The notes beneath the pieces are model-generated. The model saw nothing but the letters and a program-made list of their open reading frames with translations. It searched no databases and was not told the origin of the DNA. A DNA stretch of 13,270 nucleotides from positions 1-13,270 of the forward strand of contig JBDSYA010000042.1 of NCBI GenBank assembly GCA_039925865.1, read 5' to 3'. Both the position numbers and the translations under genes were made by a program. Shown here one piece after another: positions 7,118 to 13,270 of this stretch (positions are counted from its first letter, which is position 1; each line of letters starts with the position of its first letter). This DNA is from JBDSYA01 sp039925865 (GTDB lineage: Bacteria; Bacteroidota; Ignavibacteria; Tepidaquicellales; Tepidaquicellaceae).

Positions 7118-7983
7118 TATGAATTTAATTTATTTCTTGTAACAAATCTTACGAGCAGGTTTACAATAAAAACCATGAATATTAACACAAAAGCTCCAGC
7201 CCATGCCTGTCTGTGCCAGTCCTCGTAAGGCGAGATGGCGTATGCGAATATCTGCAAAGGTAATGCGGCCATTGGTTCATCAATACTTGTCTGCCAGAAT
7301 GTATTTCCAAATGCGGTGAATAATAATGGAGCTGTTTCACCTGCAGCTCTTGCGATTGCCAAAAGTATTCCGGTTATAATACCCGACGACGCTGTTGTTA
7401 AAACAATTCTCAGAGTTGTTTTCCACCTTGAAACTCCCAGCGCAAGTGAGGCTTCCCTTAAAGACTGAGGAACGAGCTTTATCATTTCTTCAGTGATCTT
7501 TGTTATTGTGGGTATCATTAATATTCCCAATGCAAATCCACCCGCAATGGCCGAGAATCTCTGCATAGGAAGTACAACAACTCCATATGCAAATATTCCG
7601 ATTACAATAGATGGCACACCGCTTAATATATCAGTTGTAAATTTTATTATTGTTGCAAAAATACTTTTTGAATATTCAGAAATATAAATCCCCGAAAGTA
7701 TGCCTACCGGAATTCCAAAAGCCGCACCAATGCTGATCAGGATCAGACTTCCAACGATGGCATTAGCCATTCCGCCTCCGGATTCTCCGACAGGTTTTCT
7801 AAGCTGTGTGAAAAAATCCCAGTTCAGGGAAGAAAGACCGGACTGAGTTGTATAAAAGAATATATAAAGGAGTGGAAGAATTGTTATAATTCCTGCAAGA
7901 ATGCAAAGGCCGATCATTACAGAATTAATAATCTTTCTGCGCTTAAGATTTGACGGACTTTTAAGTATAGATGTCTCGGTCAT
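7117..7983 (-). CDS. pstA: Phosphate ABC transporter permease PstA
   Basis: Inner-membrane permease that pairs with PstC to form the phosphate channel. It has 288 residues and about six hydrophobic segments; the first (about 20-45) is followed by a periplasmic loop, and the rest cluster from about 75 to 280. The ABC-coupling EAA loop is at 177-203 (REASLALGVSRWKTTLRIVL...), followed by RAAGETAPLLF at 212-222, the conserved Arg/Glu motif of Pst permeases. Its ATG overlaps the pstC stop and its stop overlaps the pstB ATG, both as TAATG. Confidence 0.96.
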   Translation of the reverse strand: MTETSILKSPSNLKRRKIINSVMIGLCILAGIITILPLLYIFFYTTQSGLSSLNWDFFTQLRKPVGESGGGMANAIVGSLILISIGAAFGIPVGILSGIYISEYSKSIFATIIKFTTDILSGVPSIVIGIFAYGVVVLPMQRFSAIAGGFALGILMIPTITKITEEMIKLVPQSLREASLALGVSRWKTTLRIVLTTASSGIITGILLAIARAAGETAPLLFTAFGNTFWQTSIDEPMAALPLQIFAYAISPYEDWHRQAWAGAFVLIFMVFIVNLLVRFVTRNKLNS

Positions 7984-8912
7984 TATGCTTTTCTGGTAAC
8001 GCTGTAAATTAATAATCTTGCCAATGAATTGATTATGAAAGTAACACCGAATAAAATAAGTCCAACCTCGATTAAAGAGCTGATATGCATGCTTCCTGCA
8101 GCTTCTGCAAATTCATTTGCAATAACAGATGCCATTGAATATGCCGGTTCAAAAAGTGAAGCTTTGATCTGAGCTTTATTTCCGATCACCATTGTCACTG
8201 CCATTGTTTCGCCGATAGCTCTTCCTAAACCTAATACAGCTCCCCCGAGAATTCCGCTTCGTGCATTTAACAGAGCCATTTTAATTGCTTCCCATCTTGT
8301 TGCGCCCAATGCATACGCAGCCTCACGCTGTGATACGGGAATAGCTTTCAGTACATCACGGGTAATCGAAGAAATTATAGGAGTTATCATTATTGCTAGA
8401 ATAATTGCTGCAGTCAGTAAGCCGGTTCCGTATTCAGGTCCCCGGAAAAACGGAAGAAATCCCAGTGTTGACTGAAGCAATGGCTGAACGGTAGTTCGCA
8501 TAAATGGAGCTAATACAAATATTCCCCAAAACCCATAGATGATACTCGGTATTGCTGCAAGTATTTCTATTAAAAAACTTATCGGAGTTCTTACAGATTT
8601 GTGCACCACCTCTGATAAAAATACTGCAACTCCAACGCTGACAGGGAGTGACATTAACAACGCAAGCATAGATGAAACAATGGTGCCGTATATAAACGGG
8701 AATGCTCCGAACTCTTCTGTCACCGGATTCCAATCTGAAGAAAATATAAAACCCCAGCCAAATTTTTCACGGCTTTCTGCTGAATCAAGAAACATCTCAA
8801 TGACTATGAACACAACCAAACCCACTAAAATAAGCGCAAAGAGAAGGGTTAGATTTTCAAATAAAATATCCCCCAGTTTCTTTTTACTTTTTATTTCTTT
8901 GCGGGTTTCCAA
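7983..8912 (-). CDS. pstC: Phosphate ABC transporter permease PstC (TTG start)
   Basis: Inner-membrane partner of PstA, 309 residues with about six hydrophobic segments (first at about 21-42). The EAA loop is at 197-223 (REAAYALGATRWEAIKMALL...), then RAIGETMAVTMVIGN at 231-245, which carries the Arg/Glu pair conserved in PstC. The only plausible start is TTG at 8912: an in-frame TGA lies two codons upstream, and the next ATG (residue 40) would destroy the first membrane helix. No SD precedes it. It is separated from pstS by 158 bases holding two hairpins, so it is probably expressed at a lower level than the binding protein, as is common in pst operons. Confidence 0.94.
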   Translation of the reverse strand: METRKEIKSKKKLGDILFENLTLLFALILVGLVVFIVIEMFLDSAESREKFGWGFIFSSDWNPVTEEFGAFPFIYGTIVSSMLALLMSLPVSVGVAVFLSEVVHKSVRTPISFLIEILAAIPSIIYGFWGIFVLAPFMRTTVQPLLQSTLGFLPFFRGPEYGTGLLTAAIILAIMITPIISSITRDVLKAIPVSQREAAYALGATRWEAIKMALLNARSGILGGAVLGLGRAIGETMAVTMVIGNKAQIKASLFEPAYSMASVIANEFAEAAGSMHISSLIEVGLILFGVTFIINSLARLLIYSVTRKA

Positions 8913-8962
8913 ATTTCAGAGAGTGCTAATAAAATTTTGAGTTTGTAGTAAAGGCTTTGCAA

Positions 8963-8979
8963 GGGTTGTTGATAAACCC
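8963..8979 (-). promoter_or_regulatory. Second hairpin in the pstS-pstC intergenic region
   Basis: A 5-bp stem (GGGTT 8963-8967, AACCC 8975-8979) with a 7-nt loop lies 50 bases upstream of the pstC start. No T-run follows on the minus strand, so it is not an intrinsic terminator. It may act with the hairpin at 8995-9013 in RNA stability or processing; that is inference. Confidence 0.35.
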
Positions 8980-8995
8980 AGTTATTTTTATTCTA

Positions 8996-9012
8996 ACCTG
9001 CTGAAAGCAGGT
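8996..9012 (-). promoter_or_regulatory. Stem-loop between pstS and pstC
   Basis: A perfect 7-bp stem (ACCTGCT 8996-9002, AGCAGGT 9006-9012) with a 3-nt loop lies about 60 bases beyond the pstS stop. No T-run follows on the transcribed strand, so a processing or 3'-stabilising hairpin is more likely than a terminator. Such a structure would let pstS mRNA accumulate above pstCAB, but this is inferred. Confidence 0.55.
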
Positions 9013-9070
9013 ATTCGAGAGAGGTATAAAATTAAATTGATGATTTATTATTAAAAATATTTTCAGTTTA

Positions 9071-10117
9071 TCAGAAAGTGATCTTACTTACAATTGTCCG
9101 CGCCTTGCTGATCATCGCCGGAGGAAGCGGCGCATAACCAAGTTCTTTCGCAAATTTTTCGCCGTCGCTTAAGGCCCACATCAGAAATTCTTTCAAGATT
9201 TTTCCTTTCCATGAATCTTTTTGTTTTTCGTAGATCAGAAGATAAGTATAACTCGAGATCGGGTAAGACCCTTTCCCTTTGGCATTGGTGATCGATTGCC
9301 GCAAATCGTCAGGCAGTTCCGCAATACTTTCATCCGCAGCTTTTGAGAGGGACTCCAAGGATGGCGCAATGTATTCACCCTCAGCATTTTTTACATTTGC
9401 ATATTTTAAATTATTTTGAAAAGCATAGATGAGTTCAACATATCCTATTGAATACTCAAGTTGTTTAATTAAACCTGTGACGCCTTCATTTCCTTTTCCG
9501 CCCTGGCCGACGGGGAACCTTACATCTTTTGCAACGCCGACTTTACTTTTCCAGTCGGGACTTGCTTTCCCAAGAAAATCTGTGAAGACAAAGGTTGTTC
9601 CGCTGCCATCTGTGCGGTAAGTAACAATGATATCTTTATCCGGGAGATTAAAGTCTGTATTTTCCTTAGCAATTAATGGATCATTCCATCTTTTTATGCT
9701 GCCCATGTAAATTCCCGCAATTGCTTCAGGACTTAAATTAATATTTTTATCTATACCGGGAATATTGTAGGCTAATACGACTGACCCAATAACTGTCGGG
9801 ATATGAAGAATTGAATTATTGTTTTTCAAATTTGCTTTCTGAATTTCTTCCTCACTCATCGGACTGTCCGTTGCTCCAAAATCTACGGTGCCCTCAGTGA
9901 TTTGCTTAATTCCACCGCCGCTTCCTATAGATTGATAATTTATTTTTGCATCATTGTTAATTTTTGCATACTCACTAAACCATTTGGAGTAAACCGGGTA
10001 TGGGAATGTCGCTCCGGCTCCATTTATCTGGCCTCCGGGCTTATTCACAGAAATTTCTTTCTTTCCGCCGCAGGACATTAACAGAAATGACAGCAGTATT
10101 ACTATTGTGATTTTCAT
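9071..10117 (-). CDS. pstS: Phosphate-binding lipoprotein PstS
   Basis: Periplasmic phosphate receptor of the PstSCAB importer. From the ATG at 10117 it has 348 residues. A short signal ends in lipobox LMSC, with C16 as the lipidated residue. The phosphate-binding loops are intact: GAGATFPYP (33-41), SIGSGGGI (63-70), GATDSPM with D84, and R168-TDGSGT (168-174), followed by GNEGV in the second lobe. These are the residues that the second, PstS-like protein at 2603-3568 lacks. A TTG at 10138 would add seven residues before the signal, but that codon overlaps a candidate promoter element, so the ATG is preferred. It heads the pst unit; the promoter region is at 10136-10231. Confidence 0.96.
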   Translation of the reverse strand: MKITIVILLSFLLMSCGGKKEISVNKPGGQINGAGATFPYPVYSKWFSEYAKINNDAKINYQSIGSGGGIKQITEGTVDFGATDSPMSEEEIQKANLKNNNSILHIPTVIGSVVLAYNIPGIDKNINLSPEAIAGIYMGSIKRWNDPLIAKENTDFNLPDKDIIVTYRTDGSGTTFVFTDFLGKASPDWKSKVGVAKDVRFPVGQGGKGNEGVTGLIKQLEYSIGYVELIYAFQNNLKYANVKNAEGEYIAPSLESLSKAADESIAELPDDLRQSITNAKGKGSYPISSYTYLLIYEKQKDSWKGKILKEFLMWALSDGEKFAKELGYAPLPPAMISKARTIVSKITF

Positions 10118-10135
10118 TAAATTATAATTTAAGCC

Positions 10136-10165
10136 CAAAAATACATAAATAAAATTATTGGCAAT
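10136..10165 (-). promoter_or_regulatory. Candidate Bacteroidota-type promoter of pstS
   Basis: On the minus strand TATTTTTG (10136-10143) fits the Bacteroidota -7 consensus TAnnTTTG, and ATTG (10162-10165) lies 18 bases upstream at the -33 position (consensus TTTG, one mismatch). Transcription would begin near 10130, leaving a leader of about a dozen bases before the pstS ATG at 10117. This arrangement argues against the TTG start at 10138. Confidence 0.4.
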
Positions 10166-10181
10166 GTTAAGAAATTGTAAA
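10165..10181 (-). promoter_or_regulatory. Pho-box-like direct repeat upstream of pstS
   Basis: On the minus strand TTTACA (10176-10181) and TTAACA (10165-10170) form a direct repeat with an 11-base period. That is the period of known PhoB/PhoP sites, and the repeat resembles the TT-ACA half-site of Firmicutes PhoP. It abuts the candidate -33 element, where an activator would sit. Only two repeats are visible and the local AT content is high, so chance is possible. Confidence 0.35.
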
Positions 10182-10202
10182 GAGAGGTTTTAATTTTGTT
10201 TA

Positions 10203-10231
10203 TTTAAATTAACGACAACTATTATTGTCAA
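10203..10231 (-). promoter_or_regulatory. Alternative sigma-70-like promoter with inverted repeat
   Basis: On the minus strand a perfect TTGACA (10226-10231) is followed after 17 bases by TTTAAA (10203-10208), a plausible -35/-10 pair reading toward pstS. The same stretch holds an inverted repeat, GACAA (10214-10218) and TTGTC (10225-10229), that could be an operator or just a weak hairpin after the FMN reductase gene. It competes with the promoter proposed at 10136-10165. Confidence 0.3.
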
Positions 10232-10245
10232 CCAAGACTATTCAA

Positions 10246-10824
10246 TTATTTTGTATCTTTACTTCCTTCATCCCTCATTTGCTTCAAAGCAGTTCCCCAG
10301 GCAATAGTCTGATCTATCATCGTGTTCACTCTTTTCACATTTTCAGGATCCGGTTTAAATGTTTTAAAATTTTCAAAGTCTGTATAGAGTGAAAAGCTCA
10401 CCTGAGCACGGACTGCAGCTATCTGGAGCTCCGCAAGAATTAATCTTAAAGATTCAACTGCCCGATACCCGCTGGCACTTCCGTAACTTACGATTCCTGC
10501 AGCTTTATTATTCCATTCCTGATACAAAAAATCGAGCGCGTTTTTAAGAGCTCCCGTTATTCCGTGATTATATTCAGGAGTTACAAAAACAAATGCATCG
10601 AAAGTTTGTATTTTTTCAGACCACTTAAATGTATGATCTTTAGAATATTTTTTCTGTGAAGCAGGAATGGGTTCGTCAAGAAGCGGAAGATTATAATCCT
10701 GCATGTCCACGAGTTCGAATTCAGCATCTCTTCTTTTTTGAGCAATATCAAACACCCACTTTGCAACCGAATCCCCAACCCTTCCCGGGCGGGTACTGCC
10801 AATGATTATTCCTACTTTTAGCAT
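10246..10824 (-). CDS. NADPH-dependent FMN reductase / NAD(P)H quinone reductase
   Basis: Cytoplasmic flavodoxin-fold oxidoreductase, 192 residues, of the FMN_red family (azoreductase, chromate reductase and quinone reductase relatives). FMN-binding signatures are GSTRPGR (9-15, phosphate loop), TPEYNHGITGALKNALDFL (82-100) and SYGSASGYR (113-121). The length is normal and no signal is present. The ATG at 10824 has no SD. The gene is separated from pstS by 128 bases with candidate promoters, so it is probably expressed apart from the pst genes. It would transfer two electrons from NAD(P)H to quinones, free flavin or other acceptors; the physiological substrate cannot be read from sequence. 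Confidence 0.93.
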   Translation of the reverse strand: MLKVGIIIGSTRPGRVGDSVAKWVFDIAQKRRDAEFELVDMQDYNLPLLDEPIPASQKKYSKDHTFKWSEKIQTFDAFVFVTPEYNHGITGALKNALDFLYQEWNNKAAGIVSYGSASGYRAVESLRLILAELQIAAVRAQVSFSLYTDFENFKTFKPDPENVKRVNTMIDQTIAWGTALKQMRDEGSKDTK

Positions 10825-11152
10825 ACTGAAATTAATTTTAAGTTTGTCTGCAATATAAAGAATTGAGATAAATATATAACTGTATAACTTTTCATGAAAA
10901 CATATTTATCCAGCTTCTAAACTAAATAAAAATCTCATGCACATGTCAATCTCATTGAAGGCGGGAATCTATTTAAAAAAGTTGAAAAGGATTATCAAAT
11001 ATTGTAAGGCAATAAAGTGAACTAAAAAATGAAAATTGATTTTTTCCAGTCTTATAGTAAGTGAATGGATTCCAGCGTCCGCGGGAATGACAAAGTTGGT
11101 GAATGACAAAGTTGGTGAATGACAAAGTTCGGAATGACAAAGTTACTCATAG
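10825..11152. other. Intergenic region between GH9 and the FMN reductase
   Basis: These 328 bases carry no supported gene. The half next to GH9 holds the palindrome and tandem repeat described at 11069-11147. The other half is AT-rich with no clear promoter consensus; a GCGGGAAT at 10961-10968 matches the palindrome's right arm and may be a remnant of another copy. No convincing T-tailed terminator for GH9 is present. Confidence 0.7.
11069..11147. repeat. Short palindrome joined to four tandem 15-16 nt units
   Basis: The imperfect palindrome ATTCC-a-GCG-tc-CGC-g-GGAAT (11069-11088) runs into four tandem units beginning GAATGACAAAGTT: 11085-11100, 11101-11116 (identical to the first), 11117-11131 and 11132-11147. 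Read on the minus strand the units are AACTTTGTCATTC. The form resembles the dispersed intergenic palindromes (GTCATTCCCGCG...GGAATCC) found in many bacterial genomes. Its GC-rich core contrasts with the surrounding AT-rich bases. Confidence 0.85.
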
Positions 11153-13270
11153 TCACGGAGTTACCTTCCCTACAAAGCCTGCCGCATTGTTATCAACGAT
11201 CGACAGATCAGAAGCATCAGTTATTCTATCTCCGGTAACATCGGTCATTATATAACCCGAAGCAAAGTTAAACGCGTCATTCTCAATCAGAGCCATATCA
11301 GTTGCATCAGCGCTGCCATCCTGATTTATATCGCCACTATAGTTAGCATATAACAAAGGGCTTGAGTCAACTCTCAATTCATTATTGCCAAATGCCTGTG
11401 CAGAATCCGAAGTGAAATCATAACTAAACATACTTCCTGATATATAAGACTGCCCTCCCGACCTGCTCCAGGTTTCAATAGAATTTCTATGCTTTATTAT
11501 AATATAATATGTCCCGGTCGATGCATATGCAAATGTAAAACTTCCAGTGAATGTAGTTGAATCGATAACTGACTTCGAAGAATCTATAAAACTATAAGGT
11601 GAAGAAATATTTCTCATGAATGCTTTGACTGTATCTTTCATGTGCAGATTATTCAATGCCGGATTATAAAATCCCTGCATCACAACTTTTATCTGCGACG
11701 GTGAAGATGCATTAACAAAATTCGAAATTAACCTAACATATGCAGCCTGTGTATATATACCGGGTTCGGTGATTGTCCAGGAATTCTGAGGCCAGCTCGT
11801 GTTCCAGTCTTTATAAGATTTCTGAATCGGCTGAGATAGCGGAGGAGTTACAAGTGATGGACTGCAAAGTGAATTGTATGACGAACAACCAGAAGGGCAG
11901 CATCCGTCCAGAGCATAAGATGGATTGCATCCTCCTGAAACAAATCCCGGAGCAGGGCCATAGGTTGAAGTCCCTGCTCTGTCCCACTGTATACTTCCGT
12001 CACTGAACCATGAATGGTAAATTTCGTTAATTGAATTTTCAGCTCCGTATGAACTCATATTCGTCAAATAACAAAATGCAGTCGGATTTATTCCATTGAA
12101 ATAATTTAAATAACCCAATGCCGCTTCACGATAATTTATATTGTTAAGTGTATCTAATTTATAAATGATCATATTAACAAACATGATTCCCTGCCGGCCT
12201 TTTGTAGTGTTGCTTCCCCAGGTATAATTATTATTTGACAAATGAGCGCGATATGCATCAGTCTTATTCAGGTACGCCGGAAGATTATCGGCGTTATTTG
12301 TTTTCATGGAATTTCTGTAAGCGTTCTTAATTGCATTCGCCACTGAACTTCCAGCGCCGGGAAGCGAAGCATAATACAGCATCATATCCTGCGCGCCATT
12401 CTCAAACGGATAAGCAAAACCCCATTGTATCAGATGCATTTGAGTGTAATTATTTTCGAAGAACGTTTTGTATGAAGCATTCCCGGTAAGCGAATAGAGA
12501 AATGCAGCCGCTGCCATTTGTCTGACAAGTCTTTGATATGAATCGGTTTCCTGTTCACCTGCACCTATGACGCCGGTATTATAAAATGTAACCCCGGGAT
12601 TTGCAACAGCCCAGTTCCATGCATTGGCTGAAGCTGTTTGTAAAATTCCTGCATAAGTTGTCTGACCGATGCTGTTAAACTGTATAGCTCCAAGAGCAAA
12701 TATTGCCGACGCAGTGAAAGTCGCGGAAGTTGTTGCCGGCCCGTATCGTCGGGGATTAAGATCTGCAGAAGGAGGACTTGCTGAACCAAAATTCGCAACA
12801 CCAACAATACTCAGCAATGATCCGTTAGCATTCTGCATTTTCAAAAGCCAGTCAAGTTCATATTTAGCTTCATCAAGAATATCAGGAATGCCGTTTCCTG
12901 ATTCAGGAATATTATAGTTGTCACCCCACATCGCAGTGTTTTCTTTGTAAGCAAGAAGCAGATCGATCATGGGTTCAAAAGTAAAATTAACATACTTATT
13001 ATAATCACCCGCGTCATGCCAACCTCCAGAGAGATTTTTTGAAGTTGAAAGAATAGTATTATTGTAAAGGCGGCAGTCAAGATCCTGCATGCCCGCAATA
13101 TGGCATGCAGCATCCGTCCAACCCATTTTAGCAAAAGGTGATGCTTTCGGAGTACCGCATCTCTGATAATAAAAAGATCTGAACGCCTGCTTAAGAGTAT
13201 TAACGTACACACCGTCATTTATTTCAAATTGATATGAACCGACATTTCTTGTAACATCGAAAACATAATA
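11153..13270 (-). CDS. GH9 cellulase with C-terminal dockerin-like tail, 5' end off window
   Basis: Secreted glycoside hydrolase family 9 enzyme, probably an endo-beta-1,4-glucanase. The frame is open to the window edge (705 residues visible). A GTG at 13210 is no true start, since the 20 residues before it (ending GSYQFEIND) are the usual link from an N-terminal Ig-like domain. The catalytic domain spans about 25-520: WHDAGDYNKYV with base D89 (and D86), NEIYHSWFSDGS in the third conserved region, and SWTITEPGIYTQAAYVRL with probable acid E502. A cysteine cluster (five Cys) lies at about 448-469. A beta-rich module follows at 527-632 (IKVVMQGFYNP ... IIIKHRNSIETW ... YDFT). The end (644-705) is a duplicated EF-hand-like calcium loop, GDINQDGSADATD and DVTGDRITDASD, as in type I dockerins. 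The start and signal peptide are missing. The glycosidase call is firm; the substrate is inferred. Confidence 0.94.
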   Translation of the reverse strand, partial: YYVFDVTRNVGSYQFEINDGVYVNTLKQAFRSFYYQRCGTPKASPFAKMGWTDAACHIAGMQDLDCRLYNNTILSTSKNLSGGWHDAGDYNKYVNFTFEPMIDLLLAYKENTAMWGDNYNIPESGNGIPDILDEAKYELDWLLKMQNANGSLLSIVGVANFGSASPPSADLNPRRYGPATTSATFTASAIFALGAIQFNSIGQTTYAGILQTASANAWNWAVANPGVTFYNTGVIGAGEQETDSYQRLVRQMAAAAFLYSLTGNASYKTFFENNYTQMHLIQWGFAYPFENGAQDMMLYYASLPGAGSSVANAIKNAYRNSMKTNNADNLPAYLNKTDAYRAHLSNNNYTWGSNTTKGRQGIMFVNMIIYKLDTLNNINYREAALGYLNYFNGINPTAFCYLTNMSSYGAENSINEIYHSWFSDGSIQWDRAGTSTYGPAPGFVSGGCNPSYALDGCCPSGCSSYNSLCSPSLVTPPLSQPIQKSYKDWNTSWPQNSWTITEPGIYTQAAYVRLISNFVNASSPSQIKVVMQGFYNPALNNLHMKDTVKAFMRNISSPYSFIDSSKSVIDSTTFTGSFTFAYASTGTYYIIIKHRNSIETWSRSGGQSYISGSMFSYDFTSDSAQAFGNNELRVDSSPLLYANYSGDINQDGSADATDMALIENDAFNFASGYIMTDVTGDRITDASDLSIVDNNAAGFVGKVTP

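Noticed and set aside
8434..8940. Open frames on both strands overlapping pstC
   Set aside because: Both are alternative frames of a clearly coding permease gene and show no independent signature.
11069..11088. Palindrome as the GH9 terminator
   Set aside because: The stem is interrupted and no T-run follows on the minus strand.
11085..11147. Tandem units as a CRISPR array
   Set aside because: The repeats are 15-16 nt and directly adjoining, with no spacers and no cas genes nearby.
11052..11150. Short minus-strand frame from an ATG at 11150 through the tandem repeat
   Set aside because: It is about 32 codons long and made entirely from the repeat and palindrome, a common artefact of such elements; no SD precedes it.
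13190..13218. GTG at 13210 as the GH9 start
   Set aside because: The frame continues upstream to the window edge with sequence typical of the linker before the GH9 domain, and no signal peptide follows the GTG.
1..13270. A defence or mobile system
   Set aside because: No nuclease, toxin-antitoxin pair, integrase, transposase or CRISPR gene is seen; all genes fit housekeeping transport, cell wall or polysaccharide functions.

Overview
The window is a compact, AT-rich stretch in which every gene I can support lies on the minus strand. It suggests a Gram-negative bacterium of the Bacteroidota/Chlorobiota/Ignavibacteriota group. The evidence is an outer-membrane-type TonB protein, lipoboxes on both solute-binding proteins, few Shine-Dalgarno sites, an apparent TAnnTTTG-type promoter element, a TonB/solute-binding/TPR gene order known from Bacteroidota, and a secreted family 9 glycosidase ending in a dockerin-like tail. 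That tail and the preceding beta-rich segment most resemble Ignavibacteria-type secreted proteins. This placement comes from memory of families, not from a search.

Read in the direction of transcription (high to low coordinates), the layout is as follows. (1) 13270-11153: a GH9 endoglucanase-type enzyme whose 5' end is off the window, with a beta-rich module and a C-terminal dockerin-like duplicated calcium loop. (2) 11152-10825: 328 bases without a gene, holding a short palindrome plus four tandem copies of a 15-16 nt unit. (3) 10824-10246: an NADPH-dependent FMN reductase. (4) 10117-6302: a complete phosphate ABC transporter pstS-pstC-pstA-pstB. A probable promoter and Pho-box-like repeat precede pstS, two hairpins lie between pstS and pstC, and pstC/pstA and pstA/pstB overlap as TAATG. 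(5) 6253-4808: a membrane-anchored L,D-transpeptidase and a small EthD-like protein, in the place where phoU often follows pstB. (6) 4688-1126: tonB, a two-helix membrane protein, a PstS-like lipoprotein of a divergent subfamily, and a secreted protein with about 13 TPRs, closed by an intrinsic terminator at 1069-1092. (7) 1050-1: an M20 dipeptidase whose 3' end is off the window.

Functionally, PstSCAB would import phosphate across the inner membrane. The TonB cluster would energise an outer-membrane transporter, with its own periplasmic binding protein and a periplasmic TPR scaffold; exbB/exbD are not in the window. No phoU, phoR or phoB is present here.

Corrections to automated starts: pstS and the L,D-transpeptidase are better started at internal ATGs than at upstream TTGs. 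pstC and the two-helix protein appear to start at TTG because no ATG is available. The apparent GTG start of GH9 is an artefact, because the frame stays open to the window edge. I found no tRNA, rRNA, CRISPR, insertion sequence or defence system.
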